This document shows positions 1 to 12,400 of a stretch of DNA of 64,000 nucleotides, piece by piece; the first letter of the stretch is position 1, and each line of letters begins with the position of its first letter. The DNA lies in contig NC_052113.1 in the NCBI RefSeq assembly GCF_012273895.1, positions 868,001 through 932,000 on the forward strand. Reading direction: 5' to 3'. This DNA is from Zerene cesonia (Eukaryota; Arthropoda; Insecta; Lepidoptera; Pieridae). Made by a program: the position numbers and the translations under genes. A model generated the notes under the pieces. That model ran no database searches and was not told the origin of the DNA. It was given only the letters and a program-made list of their open reading frames with translations.

Positions 1-87
1 GTTTATTTTTTAATTAATTAGTTTTATGAATCATATTACGCCCAAACCTTTCGAGATCGTTGTTTTAGGTATGCACCAATTATTAGT

Positions 88-235
88 GTAATAACACACT
101 AATTTTATGAATGTGAAAGTTTGTTTGTTTGGATTTTTGCCCGACAATCATGCTGAAACCACTCATCGGATTTTGATGAAATTTCGTATACAGACAGGTT
201 TTGAGCATACTTGGGTGATAGGATACTTTTTTTCC
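88..235 (-). repeat. Family H retroposon tail
   Basis: Shares its layout with copies at about 10918-11135, 42770-42955 and 48447-48650: 'gctcgtcccggctccgcccggatat...cacccaa...cagctcataccctg...tttcagcgtgattgac...ttataatattagtgtga'. Here it reads in the complement and is degraded. Confidence 0.6.
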
Positions 236-323
236 GCTTACATGCTCTCTTGCGATAGAACATCTAGCAACACCATAATAATATCAATCAGCAGATATAT
301 ACATCTCAAATAAATTGCTGCAG

Positions 324-439
324 ATAGAAAATCTCGAGCCTCTAATATTGGACGTGTGGATCGAAGCGGTGGGATCGCCGCTACAATTTGCTTTACATTC
401 CCCTGGACACACAAACGCAAATGAAGTGCCTATTCTTTG
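324..439 (+). CDS. ASH-like gene, first exon in window
   Basis: Acceptor 'ttgctgcag' precedes 324 and donor TTTG|GTAAGA follows 439. It is open in one frame (phase 0 in, phase 2 out) and encodes IENLEPLILDVWIEAV, then GSPLQFALHSPGHTNANEVP (residues 1-39). The stretch 'LDVWIEAVGSPLQF' looks like the end of one Ig-like beta sandwich. The start of the protein is not here, because the frame is entered through a splice acceptor. Confidence 0.75.
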
Positions 440-3400
440 GTAAGATCAAACGATACATATATAAATTGGGAAGAAGACATAATAAGTTATCCGTCCGACA
501 GTCTATATTAATGTGATGTCGTCAGGATGTCGTCGTCGGATCGGTGCCGCTCCGTGCGCGTATCGAATCCGTCTCGTTCCCGCCTCGCCGTACAAGCCTA
601 TATTGTCACGGAGAATCGTGAGTTCTTTGATTATCATATTTATACATACGACATACTAGTTCTCCGTCCCGGCCTTGCCCGTGATACATATAGTCTATGT
701 CACACTAAGATGCAGCATCTAATGGTGAATGAATTGTTTAAATCGGTCTAGTACTTTCGTCACAAACATACTAACGTACAAATCTTTCCAATTTATTATA
801 TTAATAGAGTATTTTTAATTTATTATTTTAAAAGAGCAACTACGAAGTTTCTTGCTGTCTCTTCCCCGTAAAAACAGCTTTCTGAACTAGTGGTAAATGT
901 TAAAACTATGTTTTATCGATTCAAAACTCTCTATTGAATAAATAGATGTTTGAGTTTAAGGATACATTTAGCACCTAGTACATCCAAACACCTAGTGATT
1001 TTCACAGAATCGAATAGAGGAGGTGAGGCATCCAATTTGTTCCCCCATTTCCAGGAGTCATCTATGTGCTAAGACTGGAGCTATTTCTTAAGCGTGAGGC
1101 TCCGATTGCCAAGTGTATAACATAAATATTGCAAATAGAGTAATGTTTTTCAGTTAAGATTTTCTATTCAATTTGTATTTGTACTTGAATAATATTAGGA
1201 CCTATTAATTTTACTGTATGTACTGGATGGTTTACTCAAATGGTCGGTTTCGCTACTTGGCGATTATATTCCTGATAGCGTAATTGACACTTTTTGAAGT
1301 ATATTTCCATGCGTTTGTTTGTCCTTTTATCTGACATATTATTAGCTAAAACCGTATTCAGCACTAAGTCACAAGTAATATACATTCTTAGGCATAGACG
1401 ATGAGGAATTTAATCAGTAGTCTATCGGTATTCTAGACTCGGTCTACCAGTAATCAACAAAAATAAGTGGGGAATTTGAACATTGATCCAGATCTATCCG
1501 TAATCCTACTAATATTATAAATGCGAAAGTTTGTAAGGATGTGTGTGTGTTTGTTGCTCTTTCACGTAAAAACTACTGAACCGATTGCAATAAAATTTAG
1601 TACGTAGACAGCTGGACAACTGGAATAACATATAGGCAACTTTTTATCCCGACATTCCTACAGGATACGGACTTACGCGGATGAAACCGCGGATTATAAA
1701 TACGAAAATAACTCTGTCTGTATGTATCTTCTTTATGACTATAGTGGATAGTTCTACAATGGAACGTAGTAAGGATTTTCGACAATCTGGTGGAATATAT
1801 GAAAATATTCGGTTGGTTATAGATGGAGCATACGGTACTTAAACAAAAACCAAATTGCCTCATACTAATAGCACGAGAGCGAAATGAAAAAACTTCCAGC
1901 GAACGCCAAGTTTCATCCTAAATCCCTTTTTCGGGTTTCAACCCGAATAAGTTTGGATTCCGAAACCTTTCCCTTACTTTCATATTATTTTAACATCATT
2001 TTGCTGTCTCACGTTACATGATTGCTCGGATCTTCGCTAAGCGTAATAAAAATGCTAAAAAGCCAACCCGATGTTGAAATAGCGGCGAAAACTAATGTAA
2101 GGTTTAACAGCACATATTATGAAAATAAATCAATTCAATCGATTTGGATTTTGATTGATTAATTTATTTTTTATTTTTTGTTATATGTCTAATTATGTTT
2201 CCAATTAATTCTGTCTATTGGGCCATATGCCAACAAATATGTATTACACAAATGTGTCAATAATGGCGAATTTTCAATGAAAATATTCGAAAATAGTTAT
2301 CTAAATCATGTAAGTAATCAATCTGATAAATAAATTAATAATGCAACCACACGGTACTTATGTAAATAAAAACAAAGTCCATAAAGTTATTCATCTAGTT
2401 TTTTTTCTAAGCCCCCGATGCAAAAAGAAGTTGTCTTTATGTCTGTGTGTCTGTCTGTGACATCGCAGCTCAAACATATGAATCGGCTTCGATGATTTTA
2501 AAGCCAGTTTCCTTGGGGTGGTTTTGAACTATGCCTGATGAGATTCGATCAAAAATGGCTGCCCTTACATAATGTCCGAATAATTCATTATTTTATCAGT
2601 CTCAAATATCAATATCAAGAAATGCCTTAAAGTAAAATAAGTATACTCTATGTCAAAATTCAAATTCAAGATGGCCGATATCAAAACATAAATTCGGGAG
2701 TTTATAAATTTTAATTTTATTCTAATTGTATATAATTTTTCTTTGCTTCATTTTTTCCATTTCTATGAATGTCAGGGCTGACTGCCGACAGGTAGCTTTT
2801 AAACGAAATGACTCGAACGTTTTCCAAACAAAATTTCGAGAGTAAAATCAATTACTTCTTTCATGAAACTCTCAGACATTTTCCAGACGGAAACAGACGT
2901 TTTATTGTAAAGAAAAGTGACAGCACTCGCTTTCGACTGGAGGAAAAGTTATTTTAGTAACATAATGGACAGTTCAGCCCAATTTCTCGTATAATGGCCA
3001 CTCGACTTAGAACCAAATAAAAGTCATACAATATACTCGTAATAGAAGAATTACTAGATAGAAGTACTTAGCAGTAATGGGTTTTTAACACGCTATTATT
3101 AGCTTTATCATCTGTTTGCATGTGTATATGTAATCGCCTCCTTTAGACTCGATTTTGACTCACTTTAAACAGACAGATTTAATAGTAACTTTGTACACTT
3201 ATCAAGGATTCTTGACAATACAATAATTTCAAGTGTTTATCGTATTACTAGCGGTCCGCCCCGGCTTCGCCCGTGGTACATGTATAGCCTAAAGCCTTCC
3301 TCAATAAATGGGCTATTTAAAACTGTAAGATTTTTCAAATTATACCATTAGTTTCTGAGATTAGTGCGTTCAAACAAACAAATTCTTCGGCTTTATAATA

Positions 3401-6400
3401 TTAGTATAGATTCACAAATTAGTTGATCACAAATGTATTTGTACCAAATTTCATTTTAATCGGTGACATGGCGTTAGATTTAAAAAGAGACAAACAAACA
3501 GTTACTTTCGAATTTATAACATTAGAAGGAAGGAGTTGTTTTTTGTGTTAAGGAAAATATAACTGTTTGTATTTTGTTTTTAATACGTTTTACACTATAG
3601 CACCAGCATATAATCTGCCATTACAAATTCTCCACACTACGTGGTCATTTCCTGTTTTATTTATTTTTTATCCTTTTGACAAAGACGTAGACTAAAGGCC
3701 AATGATCCCCTTATTGTAATCAAAAATATTCACTACGCATTTATAAAAATAATAAATTCTTTATTTGAGAGTAACAAGGACCCAATATATTTAATTTATT
3801 CCAACTATAAATTCTTATTAACCCTTTATTCGGAGTGGAAAAAGTTGTTTAATGTAAAAAAAGTCTACGATGCCTAAGTAGTTAGTCAGCTAGTTTGGGA
3901 GACCGGGCTAATTCACAGATTAGTGGAGACCCTCTCTGGAGTTGGACGATAAATAGTTAGGTAAATTGCTAAGGGTGGTGAAACATTTATCTATGTTACT
4001 TCATTTATTTATTCTATTTATGTGGATGTTATGTATAAAATGTGGTTTTTGATTTTTATTCTGGTTATTTTATTTATTTATTATATGTATATCGGTGCTA
4101 TGTATAAAATATCATGTTTGATTTTTATGCTGGTGATCTTGAAGTCATTAACTAATCATTGTTGGCATGGTCATCTTAATGTGTTTTTCAAAAAAATTGC
4201 TTTACACGTCAAATTATTGTTAACTACTTTTGTAGTTTGTCAATTGAAATTAGAATCGGCAACCAGACTTGAATCAAGTGGAAGTTATTATATATATATC
4301 ACTATATCATAACATTAATTTAGGTCAAATTTCGATTATTTTGAACGCGATTAGTTATTTAAAACAAAGTGTTTTCTTATGTTTGATTTTACATTTAAAA
4401 ATTGAAGATTTTTTTATACCATAAAGAAATTCATAATTAAAAACGAATTTAATATCGCTTTTAAATTCGTTTTAAATTGGTCCATCGTTACGTATTACAT
4501 CTACACTTCATCGACTTAAACTGAATCGAGATCGAGCAAAAACGAGATCAGATTTGAAAACTACCTAAAGTCTAAACTGGGAGTCGAGCACGCTTCGGCA
4601 CGAATTGGGCCAGCTCGCACCGGGGAAGTACCACACCCCCACAGAAAACCGGCGTGAAATAGTGGCATGCCACTGTGTTTCGTACGGTGAGTGGGGGAGC
4701 CGGATGCCTATTTCCTTTTCCTCACCCGTCCCAGTCCATTCCTTCTTTCCTGTCATGAATTCGTTCCTTTTCCCTTACCCACTAAAAGCGGGCAGCGCAT
4801 TCGCAGAGGCACTACCTTTGCGAATGTTCATGGGCGGTGGTGATCGTTTACCATCAGGCGAACCACCAGCTCAGTTGCCCGCTATGACATAAAAAAAAAA
4901 AAAAAAAAAAAATATCTTACTGTGTTTTATAAATTAGACGCGTTTAGAGAGGCTTTTTACTGTTAGTTTAAATATTATTATGTTTAGAAGTTTTGTATTG
5001 AAAATTAAAATATTTTTATTGACAACGAACAGGAAAAAGTGTAATTAAAATTAAATTTAGTTTTTGAATAAAGTTTTGATAATAATTCGATTCTAGTTTG
5101 GCAAGTATTTTGATAATGAAATTAGCTATGAATGAGAACTCGAATGAATTGATAAACACAATCCGTACAATCGAATTTAGGGCTGACATATTGCTGACAA
5201 TCGTTTACAAAGAACTGAGTTCTGCTGAACACGATAACAGCCCCTAATTTAAATGCCGTCACTCCCGTAATGTTACAAAACATTACCTCACCGTTACACC
5301 TAAACGAGTCCACACCTTTATCAGACCTTTTTCAAGAATTTTCCTCACGTCGTAAAACTCTGATGCGAGCCCACGAAATAACATGTTTGACGAAGATAGG
5401 TCCGACGGTTGCGCACTGTGAAAGATTGATTTTCTTATTAAATAACACGTCACCTAGTGACAACAGGGTGACACTTCATTCGGGAGATGCGGAGATTATT
5501 AGATGGTTTAGGGAATTAAGGGTACTCGGATGATGGTTTTGGCTGTGATGGTAAGACGAGTGGTGTGCGAATTAGGTAAATGTGTTCTTTATTTACTTGC
5601 TGTTTCTCTAAAATTAAGAATATTGTGTTTTACTGCGATAGATCCCGATGCTACGAAGCCATTGACATATTCAATGGTACACCACTCCTCTAAAGCCGCG
5701 GACGGGTGAACTTAATGCTTAAAAGTAATTAATATAACATTTTCAGAATATCCACAACAAGAACTGCCTTTCCGACTGTACATTCGCTTTTACGACGTGC
5801 TACCTCGCACGTGCCCATGTCTGTACCACGTGGATTGTAAGTATCCTACAATTGGGTATCGTTATTTTACACATATAATCAGATTAGTACCACGTCCGCA
5901 ACTTCGCCTGCGTAATCCAAGGAGATTTCCAAAGAAATTAAACGTTTCACCGCTGTAATAAGTAGCCTATATCACTCTCTAGCCTCCTAATTGTCTTCAA
6001 ACACAAAAATCTTAGCATAAAACGCTTAGTTGCGACGTTAAAATAAAGATCAACAAAAATAAAGTCGATCGTTTTTCAAAGTCTAGTCCTCATCTCTTAT
6101 AAATTTCATTAGCATTCTTAAAAGAGATTTAGGCGTAAAATCATATTTTTACATTTAATAACGCAATTACAATAAATTTGATCAATATTTAGAAGTTTTC
6201 TCAACAAACTTGCCTAGAATTCTAGTTAGCTCTCAACCGGCCCACTCACCGGGTGTAATAAATCTTCCCATGTCTATCGTTTATCCCGTTCCGTTTAGAC
6301 ACTTTAGTGAAAAATTGTTGATTTTCTCCTGCTTGCCTCACCTTTCGAGTGAATTACTAAGCAGGTTTCGTGTGCCTGTTTATAAAGTGAAATGGATAGA

Positions 6401-9400
6401 TTGAAGCCCTAGTTCTATACCTCTTTTATTCTCTTTAAATTTGCAGGGAAAGTTTTCTGTAGATGTTAGAGTTCGTTTTTTTATTTATTTATTTTTTGTA
6501 TTTATGTTATGTTAGAGTGAAAAATGTTAGAGTTCTAAGTTTTTAAATAACATTACGTTTCATAATTTAATGTTGTATTTGCTCTTTGCTTACATATCAT
6601 TAGTAATCAAACGGCAGTGCGACAAAACGATAACGTTGGCAACCTTTAGTACTCCTCTTATTTGTAGACTACATTTTTGAACTTCTCATGGAAGAGTGAA
6701 CTGGGTCGTTACGTAACGCGTTACGGTACTGGTTAGTTCAGCTTCCCCATCTCTTACGCATAGGGTTAGATTATTGTAACTATAAATCCAGTGGGGCGTC
6801 CGGAAACACATATTTTATTCTTAATTAATTAGTTAAGGATAACGAGATAAATATAAGAAGAATTGTTAATGACTTTTTACTAGCGTAAGAAAACAAACAC
6901 TGGTATAATCCATATTTCTTCTAATGTAATTATTATTATTAGCGGAATCGTGTATCGACGAAGGTTCAGAGAGAGGGAGCAGCTCGCTTTACCAGGAAAT
7001 GGATACGGCCATCGAGTTGTATCTGTCACGAGATTTCGGTGTACAAGATGATACTTATTATAAAGTATGTCGTAATACGTAATAATGCTTTTAATGTGTG
7101 TCTAGACTTTCATGTATTATATATTTTGTACGTCTCTTATCTATCTACCAAATTTTATCCGTTTTGAAAGAGCTCTTTCTTTTCTTCGCGCTTCCCAATC
7201 CATTCCTTTTTTTCCAGTCGTCAATCCTTTCCTTATCCCTTAACCTTTTCAAAGCGGGAAACGCAGGTAATATCGCTGAGAATTATCTTGGGCGGAGGAA
7301 ATCGCTTATATAATATAAGAAAATGAAAGAAAGAAAAGACATTTATTCGACTTGAACTTTTGACACATCTATCTAATATTATATCTAATATCTAATATCT
7401 ACCTAATATCCAGCTAATATTACATTTTTTTTTTCAAATATTGTTGTTTCCTTGCTCAGTTGGAACCCACGGAACTATCAATGGATGTAGGTTCGCAAGC
7501 AACACCGGGTGTGACGCTATCTCAAGAGCCAATGGCACCGCCTAGCGTTATTTTGTTCAGAACTCAGCCAGTGGATAAATGTGGGTGAGTCTGACTAACT
7601 AGATTTTACCCAGTTTGACCCGGATTGTAAATATTTGTTTTCTACAAACCCTAAGCGGCCCTCAAATTGTTAGAACTAGACTAAATGGAGGGAAAAGAAA
7701 AAAAAATAAAAAAAAATCACTTCACCCAGTATATATATCAGTTTATTAGTGTCACTTATCAAGGAGAAACGGTGATACCATTATTTTTCACACCTGAAGT
7801 ATAAAAGACTTTGTAAAAATACCTCCTGTATACCATATCTCACAGGAACTATGAATTTTCCTAATTTACTCTTTAGCACTCTATATTATCTTGTATTACA
7901 GCATTAAAATTCCAAATAAAAATAATAGAATAGAAAATGTTCGATCATAAAAACAAATTTCAGACATCTTACGTCATAAGCACACGTCTCAAATCTTGCT
8001 CCAAAAACTCTTAACAAATATCACGTGCCAAAACATTAATATGGATGGCGGTGAATGAGAATACTATTACGTTACCACATACCCTCAAAGCTAGGGATGA
8101 TTTAATTTTCTTTTGAGACTAACGTGTAGGACAGGTGCTGCAATTTCTTTGGATTTGTAATGCCCCGTTTTAGCCCGTTTGCCCCTGCATGACACGGCAT
8201 AAAGATAAAATATAGGCTATGTCACTCAGGACAATGATGATTTTTGCGTTGGTAAATGAATCTACTAGAAACATCTAAGTTTTGTATGATGATATAAAAA
8301 GTATCACATATTTTTTGTATGTTGGAGTCGAGCACGTTTCGGCAGGATTTGGGGCAGCTCGTACCGGGGAAGTATCACGCCCCACAGGAGACCGGCGTGA
8401 AATAGTAAGGAACACAGTGGCACTGTGTTTCGTACGGTGAGTGGGGGAGCCGGAGGCCCGTTTTCTTTTCCTCGCCCGTCCCAATCCATACCTTCTTTTC
8501 AGTAGTAAATCCTTTCCATTTACCTTACCCCTTAAAAGCGGGCAGAGCATCCGCAGAGGCACTACCTACCTCTACCTCTAAATAATAGAAAAATAATCTT
8601 TCAGTCTTAACATAACGAAATGAACCTTGTAAAAAGCAATTGACAGCTTCAAAAAAACATCAACAATGCGAGAAAACGAATAAATGACATGCAAACTGCA
8701 CCAAACGTAGTCAGCTTGAAAAATATGATTTCACCGGTTGTGTTGTTTGGAAGTCTGCTGCGGAAACACACCGTAACACTAGATTTTTATGTACGTGAGA
8801 TATTTTACGGCCCAAAATGCCGACGTTTTCTCGAGGGACTGTGCATCCGAATAAATTCAGTATGTTTTCATTTTAGGACTGTATTCCTGTGTATTTTGAT
8901 AGGAAGATATTTTTATAGCTCAGGCAATTTAAACTAACAATTCGTCTACATAACATAATCAACTACGTTCATTATATATTCATATATATTTGGTGTAGGC
9001 AGCCTCGTTATCTCCGATTATCGTTATGTCCTCGTTATGTGGCATTGATAGTCCTGTCTCAATTGATCATGTATATTTCAATTCTATCAACAGATTTTGA
9101 GGACAAAAATTAACAAATTTTTTCATTAATGTATTTATGGTGTCAGCTCAAACTCGCTTTCAAAGTAAAGACGAATGTATGGCAAGGAAACCCTTCAGCC
9201 ACTTGTGCTCGAATGTTAATATTTTACAAAATGTAACCGCTAAAAGTGTTCACAGAATACCGCGATATAGAAACAGAGAACAATTTATTAGGTAATATAG
9301 TTCATCCATCCAAACCGTATTCGATGGTATGATCGCGTGCACTATCTTTGAATCTCTCCATCTCTTCGCAATAGCTTCTATTTAGACGAAAGTCTTTTGT

Positions 9401-12400
9401 TGAACCCGCTGCTTTGGCGGGAAAACTTTGGTATGCAGCGGCAGATTTGGACGGAATTTTAGAGTCACTACAGTTTGAATTTTACATGTTGCAACGTGCA
9501 AATATAAGGGTTCTGTCACAAGGGAATCAAGGCTAGGGGCGAAGTAAAATGGTGGAGATGTTTGTAAACATTAAATGTATAATATGTTGTGTATAGTTTT
9601 ATGAAACTCGAAGGACTTTCAGCAAAAGCAAACACACACGCACACACATACACATATACACACACACACACATACATATATACGCAAACAAACACCCTAG
9701 TTAATTCGTTTAAAAGCTCATACTTACGTCAAACATAACACGATTTAGGGTTGATAAAAATAACACACAAAAGCGGATGATAAACGGCTACACGATTTGG
9801 CGCCTAACCTCTCTCGATCACTATAAAAGTGAATTTGTGTCAGTGCTGCGCCGTTGTAAATCAAACGGCACCGAATTAATGGCTTTCCGTAACGTAATAA
9901 TGTATTGAAGTGGTGACGTCATCGCGGAACCTTCTGGAATCGTGGGAAGTGATGGTTAACGGCGAATGAAGGTTAATACTTGGGAGAACACACTATTTGA
10001 ATAGGCTTCAGTATGCTTATATTTTAAACCCGTGAGATGTCAATTCTTCTTAGATCTTCCGCAAACTAGTGGATTCTCAAACTTTAAATACGTGTTCGAA
10101 TTGTCTTAATTTTTTATTTTGTTAAACGCTCTATAAAACCTAGCTTTCGCCTCGTGGTTACTCGCTTTCGTTGTCTATGGGAATAAGATGTTTCACAGCA
10201 GTAAAAAGAAGCCTGTATCACTATTTAGCCTCCAAACTGTCTGCAGACACAAAAATCACATCTATACTAATATTATAAAGCTGAAGAGTTTGTTTGTTTG
10301 TTTTAACGCGCTAATCTCAGGATGTGCTGGTCCGATTAAAAAATTATTTCAGTGTTAAATAGACCATATATTGAGGTAGGCTATAGGCTATATTTGTACC
10401 CCGGGCGAAGCCGGCGCGGACCGGTTTTTTTTTATGTCACAGTCGGCAATGGAGCTGGTGGGACGCCTGATGGTAAGCGAAAAAACCATAACCGGTAGTC
10501 ATAAAATAAAAAAAAAAAATTAACGTGAAATAATATGCTTTTGCAATTATAATATTAGTTACTATTTCAGGGTCAGAATCTTATACAAACACATGTCACA
10601 AACATGGTATAATAAAGGTGAATTATTAAAACGGTTTACTCACACAATCTCGTTAGCAGTTTATTTAAGACAATGCCGGGAATTAGGTTACGTCAACAAA
10701 ACATTGTTGGCAAAAGGTTCGTTAAGGACTTAAGATGGGCGAGTATCTCAGCTTTCCTTGGTAGGCTTATATGTCGCTTTACTTGGAGAGTCTATGCATG
10801 AGGCAATTATTTGATACTAGTAATTGACACTGGCTTGACCCGGGAAGAAGAAAATGTTAAAAATCGATCAAGACGTAGAATCTTACTAAGCTTAAAACTA
10901 TAATGATGATAATACTAGACACTCGTACCGTCTCCGCCCGGAGATCAATTTTCCTGTTTTATCCGAACGGAATATTAAGGTGACGATTTAATCTGGATAA
11001 AAAATATCCTATCACCCAAGTCAGCTTATACCCTGTGTGTACATCAAATTTTATCAATATCCGTTTAGTAGTTTCAGCGTGATTGACGGACAAACATCGA
11101 AATATACAACTTTCACATTTATAATATAAGTGTGAGATATATAATGGAATTCACAATTTTGCTGTATGTACACGTTTATTTTCATAACAGCTCAAGTTTT
11201 AAAAACCTTTTTTGTTGACCGCAATTTAATCTGAAGAAACCACGCTCGTTTTAAAACTCATTCCGTAGATGACTGATGAATCGTCTTTAATTATACTCTT
11301 ACTAGGGAAACTTATTTCTGAGGAGTTCATTTTTATAAGAAGAAAATTAAAACGAATATGAACTGGCAACTTGCAGTTTTAAAGTAACGTGGGAAAGTCG
11401 AATGAGTGGAGATTTAATAGAAGTGACAAAAGTTTAATTAACTTTGGATAAGATGGAATTGGATATAGATGTATATTAGACGTAATTATGTCTAAGATGC
11501 AAGAATGTAAAACCGTTATTCTTGATATTTGGCTTGTCTCGGGAAGACATTAACGTGAGTTATTATTAAATATTTTTTAGGTTATATTCGTTATTCAAGT
11601 GGAAAAAAACAAAAATCATCAAATCCCATGAACCGTTATTGAGTTATATAATGAAGGTATCTAACGCGGCTTTTAATTTGTGTATGTAGATTATATTTTC
11701 ATCTACACTAATAAACGTCTTAAAAGGAAAAACATAATTTAAATGTGTCACTTGAAGAGCAGATGTCCTCATTGGAGGGCTCGCTCTACATGTCCTACTT
11801 TGCCAGGCAACACATCCGCTTATAGCGAATACCGCTGATTGCAGATTTATAAAAAAAAAATTAAAAAAATAAATACAAAAAAATAAATAAATCTACACTA
11901 ATATTACCTATAAAGAGGAAGAATTTTTATTTGTTTTTATTTGTTTGTAATGAATAAACTCAAAAACTACTGGACCATTTAAAAAATTCTTTCACCATTA
12001 GAAAGCTGCAACTACGCTGAGTGACATAAACTATATACGTACTACGGGCGAAGCCGGGGCGAACTGCAAGTTTTTTTATAAACAATAAAAAAATCATGAT
12101 GTATAGATAAACAGACATGTTTTATCTAGTCCTGGCTGGTACCGGCCTGAACCGGCTCCGCAGTTGGTGCGTCTGTTGGCAGTAACTCGACTCGCCAGCC
12201 TACTGGTTCTGCCTTCAAAGCTGTGTATTAATGTGTGTACCTTGGATCTGCCAATTAACGAAGTTTTGAGGTAAGAATTGCATGCAGCCTGAGTAACACC
12301 TTTTCTTTATTAAAATCTCCACCCAGTTAATTAAAACTCCACTATTGTCCAAAATTACAACGACAGCTTATATCTAAAAATCAATTTTAACGGTGTACGA

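Larger units (their letters stand above)
1094..5240 (+). other. Large intron 3 of the ASH-like gene, with retroposons
   Basis: No exon is supported here. It holds a family-A tail (about 1502-1700), a family-B tail on the minus strand (about 3250-3413), a piece of family K (about 3120-3235), a full poly(A)-type repeat (4580-4912) and an internal stretch at about 2410-2590 with 'tctgtgtgtctgtctgtgac'. The rest is AT-rich filler. Confidence 0.6.
7585..12129 (+). other. Large intron 7 of the ASH-like gene, with repeats
   Basis: It contains a 3'-truncated poly(A)-type repeat (about 8323-8577), a CA-rich microsatellite (about 9632-9680), family-B (10262-10424) and family-H (about 10918-11135) copies, and a family-C copy (about 11889-12075). 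One open stretch at about 8720-8800 looks weakly coding but has no donor in the right phase. Confidence 0.6.

Noticed and set aside
527..751. Single-exon gene starting at ATG 527
   Set aside because: The strong donor at 618 and phase-matched upstream exon show it is an internal exon. The tail of the frame runs into a family-B repeat.
4022..4312. 96-residue frame with hydrophobic residues
   Set aside because: Low-complexity AT-rich DNA in an intron with tandem-like 'atgtataaaat' phrases. Hydrophobicity follows from base composition.
6226..6252. Possible 27-bp exon between exons 5 and 6
   Set aside because: Phase fits, but the donor (GTGTAA) is weak and exons 5 and 6 already join well.
8275..8562. 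Open frames within family-D repeats (also 4565-4892, 32797-33104, 37934-38122, 56527-56955)
   Set aside because: The same frames recur in each repeat copy with stops and shifts. They belong to the repeat, not to genes.
8711..8792. Coding-like stretch (LKNMISPVVLFGSLLRK) in intron 7
   Set aside because: No donor in phase 2, so it cannot sit between exons 7 and 8. No other support.
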